A stretch of 64,000 nt of DNA from NCBI RefSeq assembly GCF_002806945.1, contig NZ_NIHC01000006.1, forward strand, positions 273,454 to 337,453, given 5' to 3'. The notes below the pieces were generated by a model, which was not told the origin of the DNA, did not search any database, and was given only the letters and a program-made list of their open reading frames with translations. The DNA comes from Marinobacter salexigens. Its GTDB lineage: Bacteria; Pseudomonadota; Gammaproteobacteria; Pseudomonadales; Oleiphilaceae. Position numbers and translations under genes: made by a program. Of this stretch, positions 41,550 through 50,811 are shown in pieces. The number at the start of each line of letters is the position of its first letter. Position 1 is the first letter of the stretch.

Positions 41550-42017
41550 TCAGCCGCCAATCAGAGCGCGTATATCGTCTTCCGTCTGGGGGCCAAAGCG
41601 TGCTTCGAGGAGGTCACCGTCGGGGTTCACCACAAATGTTGCTGGCAAGGCTACCGGGCGCTGCCAGTCAAATTCAGGGCCGGGGTCCTGCACAAGCATG
41701 GGGTAATCAATGCCCATACGCTTACCAAGAGCCACCAGAGACTCCCCTTTCACTTCATCAAAATTAACCCCGAGTACAGTAATATTCGGCGCCTTGTTCA
41801 GCTGGTTTAATTCCGGGATTTCTTCCAGGCAGGGCTTGCACCATTCAGCCCAGTAGTTAACCAATACCCACTGGCCACGCAAGTCATCCCAAGCCAACTT
41901 CGTGCCCTCGGCTTTTTCCAACTCAATTTTTTGACAGCCCGCCAGCAAAGCTATTAAAAACAAAGCAGTTGTCACGACTGCCCTGCGAGATAACCAGTGG
42001 ATGACAGGGTTCTGCAA
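41550..42017 (-). CDS. TlpA-like thioredoxin-fold lipoprotein
   Basis: A 155-residue exported thiol-disulfide protein. A lipoprotein signal peptide ends in LLAGC (Cys28). The redox motif is WCKPC (Cys60, Cys63) in VLVNYWAEWCKPCLEEIPEL; cis-Pro is in VALPATFVV. This is the TlpA/ResA/DsbE class, which reduces periplasmic disulfides, for example in cytochrome c maturation; the particular substrate cannot be inferred. Divergent from the arsC-like gene with only 67 bases between starts. Confidence 0.88.
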   Translation of the reverse strand: MQNPVIHWLSRRAVVTTALFLIALLAGCQKIELEKAEGTKLAWDDLRGQWVLVNYWAEWCKPCLEEIPELNQLNKAPNITVLGVNFDEVKGESLVALGKRMGIDYPMLVQDPGPEFDWQRPVALPATFVVNPDGDLLEARFGPQTEDDIRALIGG

Positions 42018-42084
42018 GGGAAAGCCTCCTGTTAGACTGCTCGCTACAAAAATTGCAGCTCCATTTCAACAAACAGGCACGAAC

Positions 42085-42438
42085 ATGACAGAACCGATCC
42101 GAATTTTCCACAACCCCCGCTGTTCAAAATCACGCCAGACTCTCGAACTGCTTACAGACCGGGGCATAGAGCCGGAAATTATACGCTACCTGGAAACTCC
42201 GCCGACAGAGCAGGAACTTTCAGATATTCTTGAAGCACTTGGCCGCCAGCCCCGCGAGCTTATGCGTACCGGCGAAAGTGAATTCAAGGAACTTGGCCTG
42301 AACAACCCGGACCTGAGCCGTGAGCAGCTGATTGCTGCTATGGTAGCAAGCCCGAAACTCATTGAGCGGCCAATTGTGCTGGCCAACGGTAAAGCCGCTG
42401 TGGGCCGTCCACCTGAAAACGTACTCACAATTCTCTGA
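42085..42438 (+). CDS. ArsC-family (glutaredoxin-type) arsenate reductase-like protein
   Basis: A 117-residue ArsC/Spx-fold protein. The active site Cys13 lies in IFHNPRCSKSRQTLELL, the Arg cluster near residue 60 (RTGESEFKELGL) and the cis-Pro region ERPIVLANGKAAVGRPPENVL fit glutaredoxin-dependent arsenate reductases. There is no arsR, arsB or arsH beside it, so it may not be a true arsenic-resistance gene. The ATG at 42085 is chosen; a longer frame from 42001 adds a stretch overlapping the tlpA-like gene. It probably forms a unit with the downstream wrbA-like gene (30 bases). Confidence 0.85.
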   Translation: MTEPIRIFHNPRCSKSRQTLELLTDRGIEPEIIRYLETPPTEQELSDILEALGRQPRELMRTGESEFKELGLNNPDLSREQLIAAMVASPKLIERPIVLANGKAAVGRPPENVLTIL

Positions 42439-43074
<636 letters not shown>

Positions 43075-43130
43075 CTCATGTACAGTTTTGCTACACAACC
43101 CCCCTTTAATACTTTATCTGGAACCTGAGA

Positions 43131-43490
43131 ATGCTCCATAACCCCAAAGCGCGGCAAACCGCAAAAGCAACCCAGCTTCTCTATCTGGCGGTGTTGGCTA
43201 CTCTTTTGATTACAACGTTTTATCCTGCTCCGGTTGCAGGGGTTTCCATTGCTCTGATTCTATCGGTCAAACTGATCCCGCTGTTGGCACTGATAGTGCC
43301 CGTATTTCGTGGCAACAATCGCGGCTATATCTGGCTGGCCTTCGTGGTGATTTTTTACTTCACCCAGGCAGTAGTTTCATCATGGCTAAGCCAGGGGGCA
43401 CCTGCCCCGGTTGTTCTTATGATACTCACGCTCCTGTTGTTCATCATGGCGATGGTTCATTTGAAAGTGAACCGACCGGTTACAGGCTGA
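43131..43490 (+). CDS. DUF2069 domain-containing membrane protein
   Basis: A 119-residue protein with four predicted membrane helices (LLYLAVLATLLITTFYP, VSIALILSVKLIPLLALIV, YIWLAFVVIFYFTQAVVS, PVVLMILTLLLFIMAMVHL), characteristic of the DUF2069 family, whose function is unknown. In other gammaproteobacteria the family member also follows wrbA. Here it is 56 bases downstream of the wrbA-like gene. Confidence 0.82.
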   Translation: MLHNPKARQTAKATQLLYLAVLATLLITTFYPAPVAGVSIALILSVKLIPLLALIVPVFRGNNRGYIWLAFVVIFYFTQAVVSSWLSQGAPAPVVLMILTLLLFIMAMVHLKVNRPVTG

Positions 43491-43519
43491 CATGCTCCAG
43501 CAGCGGAAAGCGACACTTC

Positions 43520-45349
43520 ATGCCCGATTCCACTAAACCAGCACCTTCAGCACCGGCTTCATCATCAAGGCCACCTGCACCACCACGCAGCATCCTGACT
43601 TTGCGGGATGTATGCACTGCGCTGGTCAGTGATGGTGAAATCAGCCAGGAGAACGCCGAGCGTGTTCTTTCTGCCAATCTAGGCTCTGCTGGCAGCCACA
43701 CAGCAAAGCGCCATCCGTTGGAGCTTGTGGCAATTGCCGCGCTCACCAGCGAGAAAAGCAGCAAGACTCTTGATCTTGAGCGGCTGACAAAGTGGCTGGC
43801 AGATTGGGCGGGGCAGCCCTACTACCACATTGACCCTTTAAAAATAGACACGCCTGCCATTGCACGAGTGATGTCTTATGCATTCGCCCAGCGCCACGGC
43901 ATTCTCGCAGTTGAGATTGGCAATGACGAAATATTGGTGGCCAGCGCCGAACCCTTCAAAGTTGACTGGGAAGGCAATCTGCGCCAGGCCGTAAGAAAGG
44001 ATATCCGCCGGGTTGTGGCGAATCCTGATGACATTCGCCGTTACTCCATCGAATTCTACCAGCTCGCAAACTCCGTCAATAAGGCAAGTGGCGGCCAGGC
44101 TCCTGGCAATAAAGCCGGACAACAGAACCTCGAGCAACTACTGGATCTGGGAGCCAGTGACAGCGCAGATGCTAACGACCAACACGTTGTGCGAATTGTT
44201 GACTGGCTTCTGCAGTATGCGTTTGATCAACGCGCGTCAGACATCCACATTGAGCCCCGCCGAACTTTGACTCATATACGCTTTCGAATTGACGGTGTGT
44301 TGCACAGCGTTTACGAGTTCCCTGAGCATGTCGGCATGGCCATTACAAGCCGGCTCAAGATACTGGGGCGCTTGAATGTTGCAGAAAAGCGCCGCCCCCA
44401 GGATGGCCGCCTGAAAACCCGCAAACCCGATAACAGTGAAGTGGAGCTACGTCTGGCCACAATGCCAACGGCGTTCGGGGAAAAAATGGTGATGCGGATC
44501 TTTGACCCTGATGTTCTTCTGAAATCTTACGAACAACTGGGGTTCAATCGCGAAGATCGGGAGCGCTGGCAGGAAGTCACCACGAAACCCCACGGAATTG
44601 TTCTTGTTACGGGCCCCACAGGCTCGGGCAAGACCACCACTCTGTACTCCACACTGAAACAGATCGCCTCTGCCGAACTGAACGTCTGCACCATAGAAGA
44701 TCCCATCGAGATGGTTGAACCGGCATTCAACCAGATGCAGGTTCAAACCAATATTGACCTTACTTTTGCTTCTGGCGTCCGGGCATTGCTAAGACAAGAT
44801 CCCGACATCATTATGATCGGAGAAATCCGTGATCTGGAGACCGCCGAAATGGCGGTGCAGGCAGCATTGACCGGACATCTGGTACTTTCCACCCTGCACA
44901 CCAACGATGCTCCGAGCGCCCTGACCCGAATGATGGAACTGGGCATACCGCCCTATCTGATTCGCGCAACCGTGTTAGGTGTTATGGCGCAACGGCTGGT
45001 TCGAACACTGTGCCCACACTGCAAAGCCTCTGCTCCCGTTGATGCAGAAGCCTGGCAGACCCTTACCAAGCCTTGGAAAGCGCCAGTGCCAAAGGAGTTT
45101 CACATTCCCGTTGGTTGTCTTGAATGCCGCAACACCGGTTATCTTGGTCGTGCTGGAGTCTATGAAATCATGGCACTGTCTGGCGCGCTGACAAGCCAGA
45201 TAACAGATCACTGCGAGCTGGAGCAACTGCGGCTGGACGCGTATCGCGAGGGCATGAAATCACTGCGTTTGAGCGGCGCCCAGAAAGTAGCCAGTGGGCT
45301 GACCACCGTTGAAGAAATACTCAGGGTAACGCCAGCAAGCCAGCGCTGA
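43520..45349 (+). CDS. GspE/PulE-family secretion ATPase (orphan)
   Basis: A 609-residue traffic ATPase of the type II secretion/type IV pilus family. N-terminal region to about residue 190 resembles a GspE N1/N2 domain (LERLTKWLADWAGQPYYHIDPLKI). The core has RASDIHIEP, RIDGVLHSV, Walker A GPTGSGKTTTLYSTL near residue 371, EDPIE (Asp box), Walker B DIIMIGEIRD, STLHTNDAPSALTRMMELG (His box) and zinc-type CPHC...CLEC...GYLGRAG. No other secretion or pilus genes are adjacent, so its system lies elsewhere. Start is the ATG at 43520; a longer frame from 43382 runs through the DUF2069 gene. Confidence 0.88.
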   Translation: MPDSTKPAPSAPASSSRPPAPPRSILTLRDVCTALVSDGEISQENAERVLSANLGSAGSHTAKRHPLELVAIAALTSEKSSKTLDLERLTKWLADWAGQPYYHIDPLKIDTPAIARVMSYAFAQRHGILAVEIGNDEILVASAEPFKVDWEGNLRQAVRKDIRRVVANPDDIRRYSIEFYQLANSVNKASGGQAPGNKAGQQNLEQLLDLGASDSADANDQHVVRIVDWLLQYAFDQRASDIHIEPRRTLTHIRFRIDGVLHSVYEFPEHVGMAITSRLKILGRLNVAEKRRPQDGRLKTRKPDNSEVELRLATMPTAFGEKMVMRIFDPDVLLKSYEQLGFNREDRERWQEVTTKPHGIVLVTGPTGSGKTTTLYSTLKQIASAELNVCTIEDPIEMVEPAFNQMQVQTNIDLTFASGVRALLRQDPDIIMIGEIRDLETAEMAVQAALTGHLVLSTLHTNDAPSALTRMMELGIPPYLIRATVLGVMAQRLVRTLCPHCKASAPVDAEAWQTLTKPWKAPVPKEFHIPVGCLECRNTGYLGRAGVYEIMALSGALTSQITDHCELEQLRLDAYREGMKSLRLSGAQKVASGLTTVEEILRVTPASQR

Positions 45350-45391
45350 TGCAGAGGTAAGCATACGGGCAAGTGGCGGGAGGTGCAGCAC

Positions 45392-46447
45392 CTATGCGCC
45401 GGGTCTTAGCCCGCACTGCTCCAGCAACGCCTGCCAGGCTTTGGTATGTTGCTCCACAGCGCGATCCAGGTTGGCCCAAACGCTTTCAGCACCTTGAAGG
45501 ACAAGCACTGAGCCACGCCACTCACGAAAATCTGCTGGCATGACATCTGCCTGCATATCCGCCAACTCAGATAAAGGCTCTACCAAATCCGTGCGAGCCC
45601 GTCGCAAGTCAGCGAGGTAGGGTTGAACCTTTCCGATGTAGATACTGAAAAACATACCCTGAACAATGGCCGACTGACTATTGGGCTTGCCGTTGAAGCA
45701 CAGTGGCCGACCACCCAGCCGCTGACGAATAAGGTAGGTGGCATCTCCGAGGCGCGTAGCAACCAGTTGGCTGCTATTGATGAGTTGGCCAGCCCGGTAT
45801 TCAGCCTGCCAGCGCTGATGCACTTTGCCCCAAAAAGCCAGATCCACCTCAAGATCCTGTTCAAGAAGTGCCACCACTGCTTTATTTAACTGGCGGGCTT
45901 CTCGGGCAAGATCGGAAACTGAATCAGCACTCTCAACCGGATACTCCCCTTTTGCGAGAGTGAACAGGGTTTCCACCTCTTCCACACCCCAAGTCGCGTT
46001 CCAAATCGCGATAGGCAATGACTCACGCTTGCTTACAATGGCTTGTTTTAAAATCTCCCGAAGCTCTTCGTTCCCTTCCGTTTCCAGGCACTCGCCAGCA
46101 GCACGAATAAAACGCACTTCGTACCGCAGCCGGTTCAGTGGCTGCATTACCTTGCCCATGACGGAGTTTTTCTCCCCCACCACATACTGCAGTTCGCAAC
46201 CATATAACGAAAGGAAATCCAGCATGCCCAGCTCAAGCTCAGGCATTGGTAGCACCCGATTGCGGCGTCTCGGTATTTGCACAGCCGCAGGAATCTCCGA
46301 AAACTCCGGTTCTGTGCCCAGCACCCGCCCTACCCGCTCCACGTATTCATCCATCATGGGCCGGGCATCTGAGAAAGGATCACAGCCCGCCAGCAACGGG
46401 AGCGCCACTGCGAAAGCAAGCAGTCTGACAGCTCGGATTGCTGGCAT
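45392..46447 (-). CDS. DUF3080 family lipoprotein
   Basis: A 351-residue protein with a lipoprotein signal (LLAFAVALPLLAGC, Cys22) and family-like conserved stretches LLDFLSLYGCELQYVVGEKNS and VMQPLNRLRYEVRFI, which fit DUF3080. Function unknown. The mature part is mostly helical. Convergent with the GspE-like gene and located 39 bases downstream of mtnC on the same strand; whether they are one transcript is unclear. Confidence 0.8.
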   Translation of the reverse strand: MPAIRAVRLLAFAVALPLLAGCDPFSDARPMMDEYVERVGRVLGTEPEFSEIPAAVQIPRRRNRVLPMPELELGMLDFLSLYGCELQYVVGEKNSVMGKVMQPLNRLRYEVRFIRAAGECLETEGNEELREILKQAIVSKRESLPIAIWNATWGVEEVETLFTLAKGEYPVESADSVSDLAREARQLNKAVVALLEQDLEVDLAFWGKVHQRWQAEYRAGQLINSSQLVATRLGDATYLIRQRLGGRPLCFNGKPNSQSAIVQGMFFSIYIGKVQPYLADLRRARTDLVEPLSELADMQADVMPADFREWRGSVLVLQGAESVWANLDRAVEQHTKAWQALLEQCGLRPGA

Positions 46448-46486
46448 GTTTACCTCCTGGCACAGAACCCGCTGGCTGGAAAGCGA

Positions 46487-47179
46487 TTACCTTTTTTGCA
46501 GCAGCGCAGCGTCCACCTCAGCGAAGTTACGGGCGACAAAACGCTCGCTTTTAGGCAGATCGCCGTCCCGAACAAGCCAAGCGGTTTTCATACCAGCGGC
46601 CTCTGCGGCCTCGAGTTCAGCTTCCACATCCGAGAGGAACAGGATTGTTGCGGCTTCAACACCAAGCTCAGCAAGAATGTTCCGGTAGGCTTCCGGCTCT
46701 CTCTTACCACCTATCCGGGTGTCGAAATAGCCAGAGAAGAACGGCGTGAAATCGCCTGCGGTGGTAAAGCCATAAATCAGCTTCTGGGCTTTCACCGAAC
46801 CAGACGAGTAAACATACAAACGCAGGCCACGATCATGCCAGTGCTGCAGGTATTGGGCGGCGTCCTCATAGATATGGCCTTTGAGTTCACCTTGCTGATA
46901 TCCCTGCTCCCAAACCATGCCCTGAAGTGCCTTGAGCGATGTAGCTTTGCGGTCTTCGCGAATCCATCCTTGCAGTGCGTCGATCAGCGCCCCGGCATCC
47001 TCACGGTCTGCACCGGACTCTGCTGCCACTTCATCCAGCAGCTCCGACACTTCGGGGCTATCCCAGTGTTCGCGGACAAACTCCGGCAGGTGCTCTGCGG
47101 CATAGGGAAACAGCACATCGTGCACAAAAGATATTGAACTGGTAGTGCCTTCAATATCTGTAAGAATCACGCGAATCAT
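46487..47179 (-). CDS. mtnC: Acireductone synthase (enolase-phosphatase E1)
   Basis: Bifunctional enolase and phosphatase of the methionine salvage pathway, HAD superfamily. In 230 residues: VILTDIEGTTSSISFVHDVLFPYA (HAD motif I plus salvage-specific loop), RLYVYSSGSVKAQKLIYGFT (motif II), GGKREPEAY (motif III Lys) and LFLSDVEAELEAAEAAGMKTAW (motif IV). Length is typical. Overlaps mtnD by four bases, and so is translated in coupling with it. Confidence 0.95.
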   Translation of the reverse strand: MIRVILTDIEGTTSSISFVHDVLFPYAAEHLPEFVREHWDSPEVSELLDEVAAESGADREDAGALIDALQGWIREDRKATSLKALQGMVWEQGYQQGELKGHIYEDAAQYLQHWHDRGLRLYVYSSGSVKAQKLIYGFTTAGDFTPFFSGYFDTRIGGKREPEAYRNILAELGVEAATILFLSDVEAELEAAEAAGMKTAWLVRDGDLPKSERFVARNFAEVDAALLQKR

Positions 47180-47736
47180 AGCGCTTCTCCTTCCAGTGTT
47201 TCATAGCGCGGTAATTGCCCGGCAATATCATCGCCGGTGAACTCCGCAACCCAGCCTTCCGGATTGGTGAACAGGCGAATACAGGTAAACTCCGGCTCCG
47301 GCCCCATATCAAACCAGTGCCTGGTGCCTTCCGGTACGCTGATCAGGTCGTTTTTCTGACACTGAACCGCAAATACCTGATCGCCAAGATGCAAATAGAA
47401 TATGCCCTGCCCGCGCACGAAAAATCGCACTTCATCTTCGCTATGGGTGTGCTCTTCCAGAAATTTCTTACGAAACGCGTCCTTCTGGGGATTATCCGGG
47501 TTCAGGCTCACCACATCGGCGGTCTGAAAACCGCTTTCGGCCTTCAGCTTCGCAATCTCGGCGCTGTAGGCTTGCAGAATCTGCTCCGGTGCGGCATCCG
47601 CTGGCAAATCCTGGGTTGGCCAGCGCTCAAACCGAACACCCTTGCTTTTCAGCAGGGCACCTATCTCACCAGAGTCATGGGTAACTGTCGGCGCAGCTTC
47701 CGGGTTGTGTGCGTCAAAAATACTCAATATCGTCAT
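47176..47736 (-). CDS. mtnD: Acireductone dioxygenase
   Basis: Fe(II) (or Ni(II)) cupin that oxidises 1,2-dihydroxy-5-methylthiopentene in methionine salvage. In 186 residues the metal ligands lie in EEHTHSEDEVRFFVRGQGIFYLH and SVPEGTRHWFDMG (two His, Glu, His). The rest matches the family, including LSIFDAHNP. Overlaps the mtnC start and mtnB stop in ATGA, forming a compact mtnB-mtnD-mtnC operon. Confidence 0.95.
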   Translation of the reverse strand: MTILSIFDAHNPEAAPTVTHDSGEIGALLKSKGVRFERWPTQDLPADAAPEQILQAYSAEIAKLKAESGFQTADVVSLNPDNPQKDAFRKKFLEEHTHSEDEVRFFVRGQGIFYLHLGDQVFAVQCQKNDLISVPEGTRHWFDMGPEPEFTCIRLFTNPEGWVAEFTGDDIAGQLPRYETLEGEAL

Positions 47737-48395
47737 GGGCGAACCCTCATGGTTGCGAGCTCACACTCGAATAAAAATTCAAAGGCCTCAACATGCCGCA
47801 GGCAATCCGCCATGGTTCTACCCCAGGTATATAGCCCGTGCCCGCGAATCAGGTAACCGGGTTGCTCAGGGTGTTTGCAGAACCACTCCTGGGTGTCCCT
47901 GGCCAGAGCTTCAATATCCTGAGTGTTATCAAAAATCGGAACCGTCACCGCTGTCTCGTGGGTGTCCACGCCATCAAAGGCTTTTTGCAGTTCGTAGCCT
48001 TCAAAGGTTAAACATTCCCCGGCAGGTACCAGCCTGCTTAGCACGGTTGCATTCACAGAATGGGTGTGAAGAACCGCGCCCGCATCCGGAAACACCTGAT
48101 ACAAGCCTGCGTGCAGCAAAGTTTCTGCAGAGGCGCGGGGGTTACTCTGTACCGGCCTGCCCTGAAGATCCACCACCATGACATCGCCTGCACCCAATCG
48201 CCCTTTGTGGCGGCCAGACACAGTAATGGCAATATGATCCTGATCCACGCGGGCAGAATAGTTGCTACTTGTAGCGGGCGACCAGCCACGGTCGTACAGA
48301 AAACGCCCAGCATCCACTATGGATTCGGCGACAACAGCGTATTGGGTTACATCAAACACGGCTTTACTTTCCAAATGGCGAAGCGCATGGCTCAT
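47733..48395 (-). CDS. mtnB: Methylthioribulose-1-phosphate dehydratase
   Basis: Class II aldolase-fold zinc enzyme of methionine salvage. In 220 residues: SNYSARVDQDHIAITVSGRHKGRLGAGDVMVVDL, VLHTHSVNATVLSRL with zinc ligands, GYLIRGHGLYTWGRTMADCLRHVEAFEFL with the third His. The first 30 or so residues overlap the xdhC fragment, and a GTG at 48359 is a possible later start. The kinase/isomerase genes of the pathway (mtnK, mtnA) are not here and must lie elsewhere. Confidence 0.95.
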   Translation of the reverse strand: MSHALRHLESKAVFDVTQYAVVAESIVDAGRFLYDRGWSPATSSNYSARVDQDHIAITVSGRHKGRLGAGDVMVVDLQGRPVQSNPRASAETLLHAGLYQVFPDAGAVLHTHSVNATVLSRLVPAGECLTFEGYELQKAFDGVDTHETAVTVPIFDNTQDIEALARDTQEWFCKHPEQPGYLIRGHGLYTWGRTMADCLRHVEAFEFLFECELATMRVRP

Positions 48396-48613
48396 GAGTT
48401 ATACGCAAATGATGCCGTGCTGCAATCAGATCAGCAACAACAGAAATGGCAATTTCTGCGGGGGTTTTGCTGGGGATGTTAATACCGATCGGCGCCCTCA
48501 GTTTCCACAATAGTGCAGAGCCACACCCGCCTGCCTTGCTCAAGCCATGACAAAACATCGTTGATTACCGACTCATGGCCACCGGTCATCTGTGGTGCCG
48601 GGGTGTCAGGCAT
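48364..48613 (-). pseudogene. Remnant of an XdhC-family molybdoenzyme maturation gene
   Basis: The first 36 or so codons from ATG at 48613 (overlapping the last codons of the molybdopterin subunit gene) give ESVINDVLSWLEQGRRVWLCTIVETEG, an XdhC-like N-terminus, and then hit a stop after a change of frame. In the other frame the sequence continues as LRAPIGINIPSKTPAEIAISVVADLIAAR, an XdhC C-terminus, ending at 48364 inside the mtnB start region. The middle (about 200 residues in the family) is missing and the two parts are joined out of frame near 48494, so it is a deleted and frameshifted gene. XdhC proteins insert sulfur/mature Mo cofactor of xanthine dehydrogenase-type enzymes, which suits its place. 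Confidence 0.75.
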
Positions 48614-50810
48614 CTGCTTTCAAAGGCAGAGTGCGCTGGCGTTTGCCGGTCAATGCGAACAGTGCGTTGCCCAGCGCAGGAATAACCGGCGGCACCCCGG
48701 GCTCGCCAACGCCGGTTGGCGATTCGGTACTGGGCACTATATCGACCGTTACATCTGGCCGCTCATACTGTCGCATCAACTGAACATCGTGGAAGTTGCT
48801 CTGCCGCACCCTGCCACCCTCGAAGCTTATCTCGCCATAGAGGGCGGCAGTCAGGCCAAAGATAATCCCGCCTTCAATCTGGTCTTCCACAATGCGCGGG
48901 TTCACCACTTGGCCGCAGTCCACGGCACAGGCCACCTTGTATACCTTGATGGCTCCCTTCTCGATACCAGCTTCAACCACCTGCGCCACAAAGGTTCCAA
49001 AGCTCTTGAACAGCGCTATGCCTCGCCCGCGACCTTCCGGTACGGGGGTATCCCAGCCAGCCATTCCCACGGCCCTGTCGAGCACGTCCAGATGCCGGGG
49101 CTGCCCTGCCAACAGTTTGCGGCGGAACTGGTAAGGGTCTTCGCCGGTTTCGTGTGCCAGCTCATCCATAAAGGTTTCAACGGCAAACCCATTGTGGGAA
49201 TAACCCACGGACCGCCAAAACGTGACGGGAACGCCGGGGTCGGTATGGGTGTGTCGAATATCAATATTCTCCACGTTGTAGGGGTATTCAATAGCTCCTT
49301 CAATCGCAGACATATCCTTGGGGGTCGCAACACCTTCGGCAAGCAACCCAACCTTGCCCAGAGTGTCGTACATAAACTTGGGTGCCCAGGGATATTGTGC
49401 CGGTGCAGCATTACGCACATACCAATCCAGCAACTGGGGGCCAACAATCTGGTGATGCCAGCCAGTCAGCTGACCAGCGTCAATACCCGCCTGCATCCGG
49501 TGCAGCATGGCAGGGCGATACAGGTCGTGTTGCGTATCCTCTTCCCGCGACCAGATAAGCTTCACCGGCTTCTTCACCCGATAGGCCACGGCTGCCGCTT
49601 CTTCAATAAAATCCTGAGTCAGGCGACGACCAAACCCACCACCCAGAAACGTGGTGTGAATCGTGACATCGCTCGGCGAAAGGTCGGTCACTCGCGCAGC
49701 CCCGATTCGGCCAAGATCCGGAGCCTGTGTCGGCGCCCATACTTCGATGCTGTCACCTTTGTACCACGCGGTGGCATTCATCGGCTCCAGTGTTGAGTGG
49801 GCCAGATAGGGCTGGCTGTACTCTGCCTCAAACACCTTCCCTGCTTTTTCTAGAGCGTCTTCATAGTCGCCTTCACTGCGCTCTGACTCGCCACGATCTT
49901 CGTCTGCCGCCTTGCGATAGGAGGTAAACACCTCGCTGGTGGAAAGTGAGAAGGCATCGGAGTTGTCCCATTCTACTTTCAACGCATTCTGGGCCTTGCG
50001 GGCACGCCAGTACTTGTCAGCCACAATGGCCACGCCGCGCTCAATTTCAAACACGTCAAGAACACCCGGCATGGCGCGGACGTCACTTTCATTGAAGGAG
50101 GTCACCCGCCCGCCGTATTGCGGTGGACGGCTTACCACGGTGTAAACCATGCCCGGGAGTTCAACATCTATGCCGTAAACCGCAGTACCTGTGGATTTGG
50201 CACGGGCATCAAGCCTGCCCTGCTGCTTGCCAATGTACTTCCACTCGCTGGCTGGCTTGAGCGCGACATCACCGCGAATAACCTCTTTGGATGCAAGCTC
50301 TACCAACTGCCCGTAGCGCATGGAATCCAGACCATTAGGATGAAGCACCCGACCCTGGCTGGCGGTGCATTTTTCTGCATCCACATTCCATACCCTGGCG
50401 GCAGCCATAATGAGCATTTGCCGCGCCGAAGCACCCGCCGTGCGCAGCGGCTCCCAGCTGGTGGAAATACTGGTACTGCCACCTGTGAGTTGTAACTTAT
50501 ACAAGGGGTTGCGATATTCCCGCGCCACTTGCGCGAACCTGGGGGTGATCGCCTCGGGGTCGACTTCCAGCTCTTCTGCAATCAGGGTGGTCAGACCGGT
50601 ATAGGTACCCTGCCCCATTTCAACCCGGGCCAGAGTAAAATGAATCTCGTCCCTATTTGTAATCTCCAGCCAGGCATCCGGCTTCCACTCACCGGTCTCT
50701 TCTTTGTAGCCTGTCGGCATGCTCGAACAACCCGGGAGAGAGAGGGACAGCATCAGCGACCCGGATGCGCCTGCACCCACTTTCAGAAAATCACGTCGAT
50801 TCATCGCCAT
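48606..50810 (-). CDS. Molybdopterin-binding subunit of xanthine-dehydrogenase-family oxidoreductase (IorB-like)
   Basis: Large subunit of a two-subunit Mo hydroxylase like isoquinoline 1-oxidoreductase. From the ATG at 50810, 734 residues. The N-terminus MNRRDFLKVGAGASGSLML carries a twin-arginine motif followed by LSLSLPGC, a lipobox-like site; export is folded through Tat and it may be lipid-anchored. TTFLGGGFGRRL, THTDPGVPVTFWRSVGYSHN and the C-terminal GVGEPGVPPVIP with the catalytic Glu fit the family. Substrate unknown. A reading from 50903 overlaps the small subunit and is rejected; the ATG at 50810 begins one base after the small-subunit stop and has AGGA upstream. Confidence 0.88.
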   Translation of the reverse strand: MAMNRRDFLKVGAGASGSLMLSLSLPGCSSMPTGYKEETGEWKPDAWLEITNRDEIHFTLARVEMGQGTYTGLTTLIAEELEVDPEAITPRFAQVAREYRNPLYKLQLTGGSTSISTSWEPLRTAGASARQMLIMAAARVWNVDAEKCTASQGRVLHPNGLDSMRYGQLVELASKEVIRGDVALKPASEWKYIGKQQGRLDARAKSTGTAVYGIDVELPGMVYTVVSRPPQYGGRVTSFNESDVRAMPGVLDVFEIERGVAIVADKYWRARKAQNALKVEWDNSDAFSLSTSEVFTSYRKAADEDRGESERSEGDYEDALEKAGKVFEAEYSQPYLAHSTLEPMNATAWYKGDSIEVWAPTQAPDLGRIGAARVTDLSPSDVTIHTTFLGGGFGRRLTQDFIEEAAAVAYRVKKPVKLIWSREEDTQHDLYRPAMLHRMQAGIDAGQLTGWHHQIVGPQLLDWYVRNAAPAQYPWAPKFMYDTLGKVGLLAEGVATPKDMSAIEGAIEYPYNVENIDIRHTHTDPGVPVTFWRSVGYSHNGFAVETFMDELAHETGEDPYQFRRKLLAGQPRHLDVLDRAVGMAGWDTPVPEGRGRGIALFKSFGTFVAQVVEAGIEKGAIKVYKVACAVDCGQVVNPRIVEDQIEGGIIFGLTAALYGEISFEGGRVRQSNFHDVQLMRQYERPDVTVDIVPSTESPTGVGEPGVPPVIPALGNALFALTGKRQRTLPLKADA

Positions 50811-50811
50811 A

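Noticed and set aside
42085..42438. Arsenic resistance operon
   Set aside because: The ArsC-family gene has no arsR, arsB/acr3 or other ars genes nearby; ArsC-like folds have other roles.
45350..45391. Terminator between the GspE-like gene and the DUF3080 gene
   Set aside because: A weak GC-rich inverted sequence is present but no convincing stem with T-tract.
48513..49796. 427-codon open frame antisense to the molybdopterin subunit
   Set aside because: Shadow of the real gene on the other strand; low-complexity sequence with no recognisable family.
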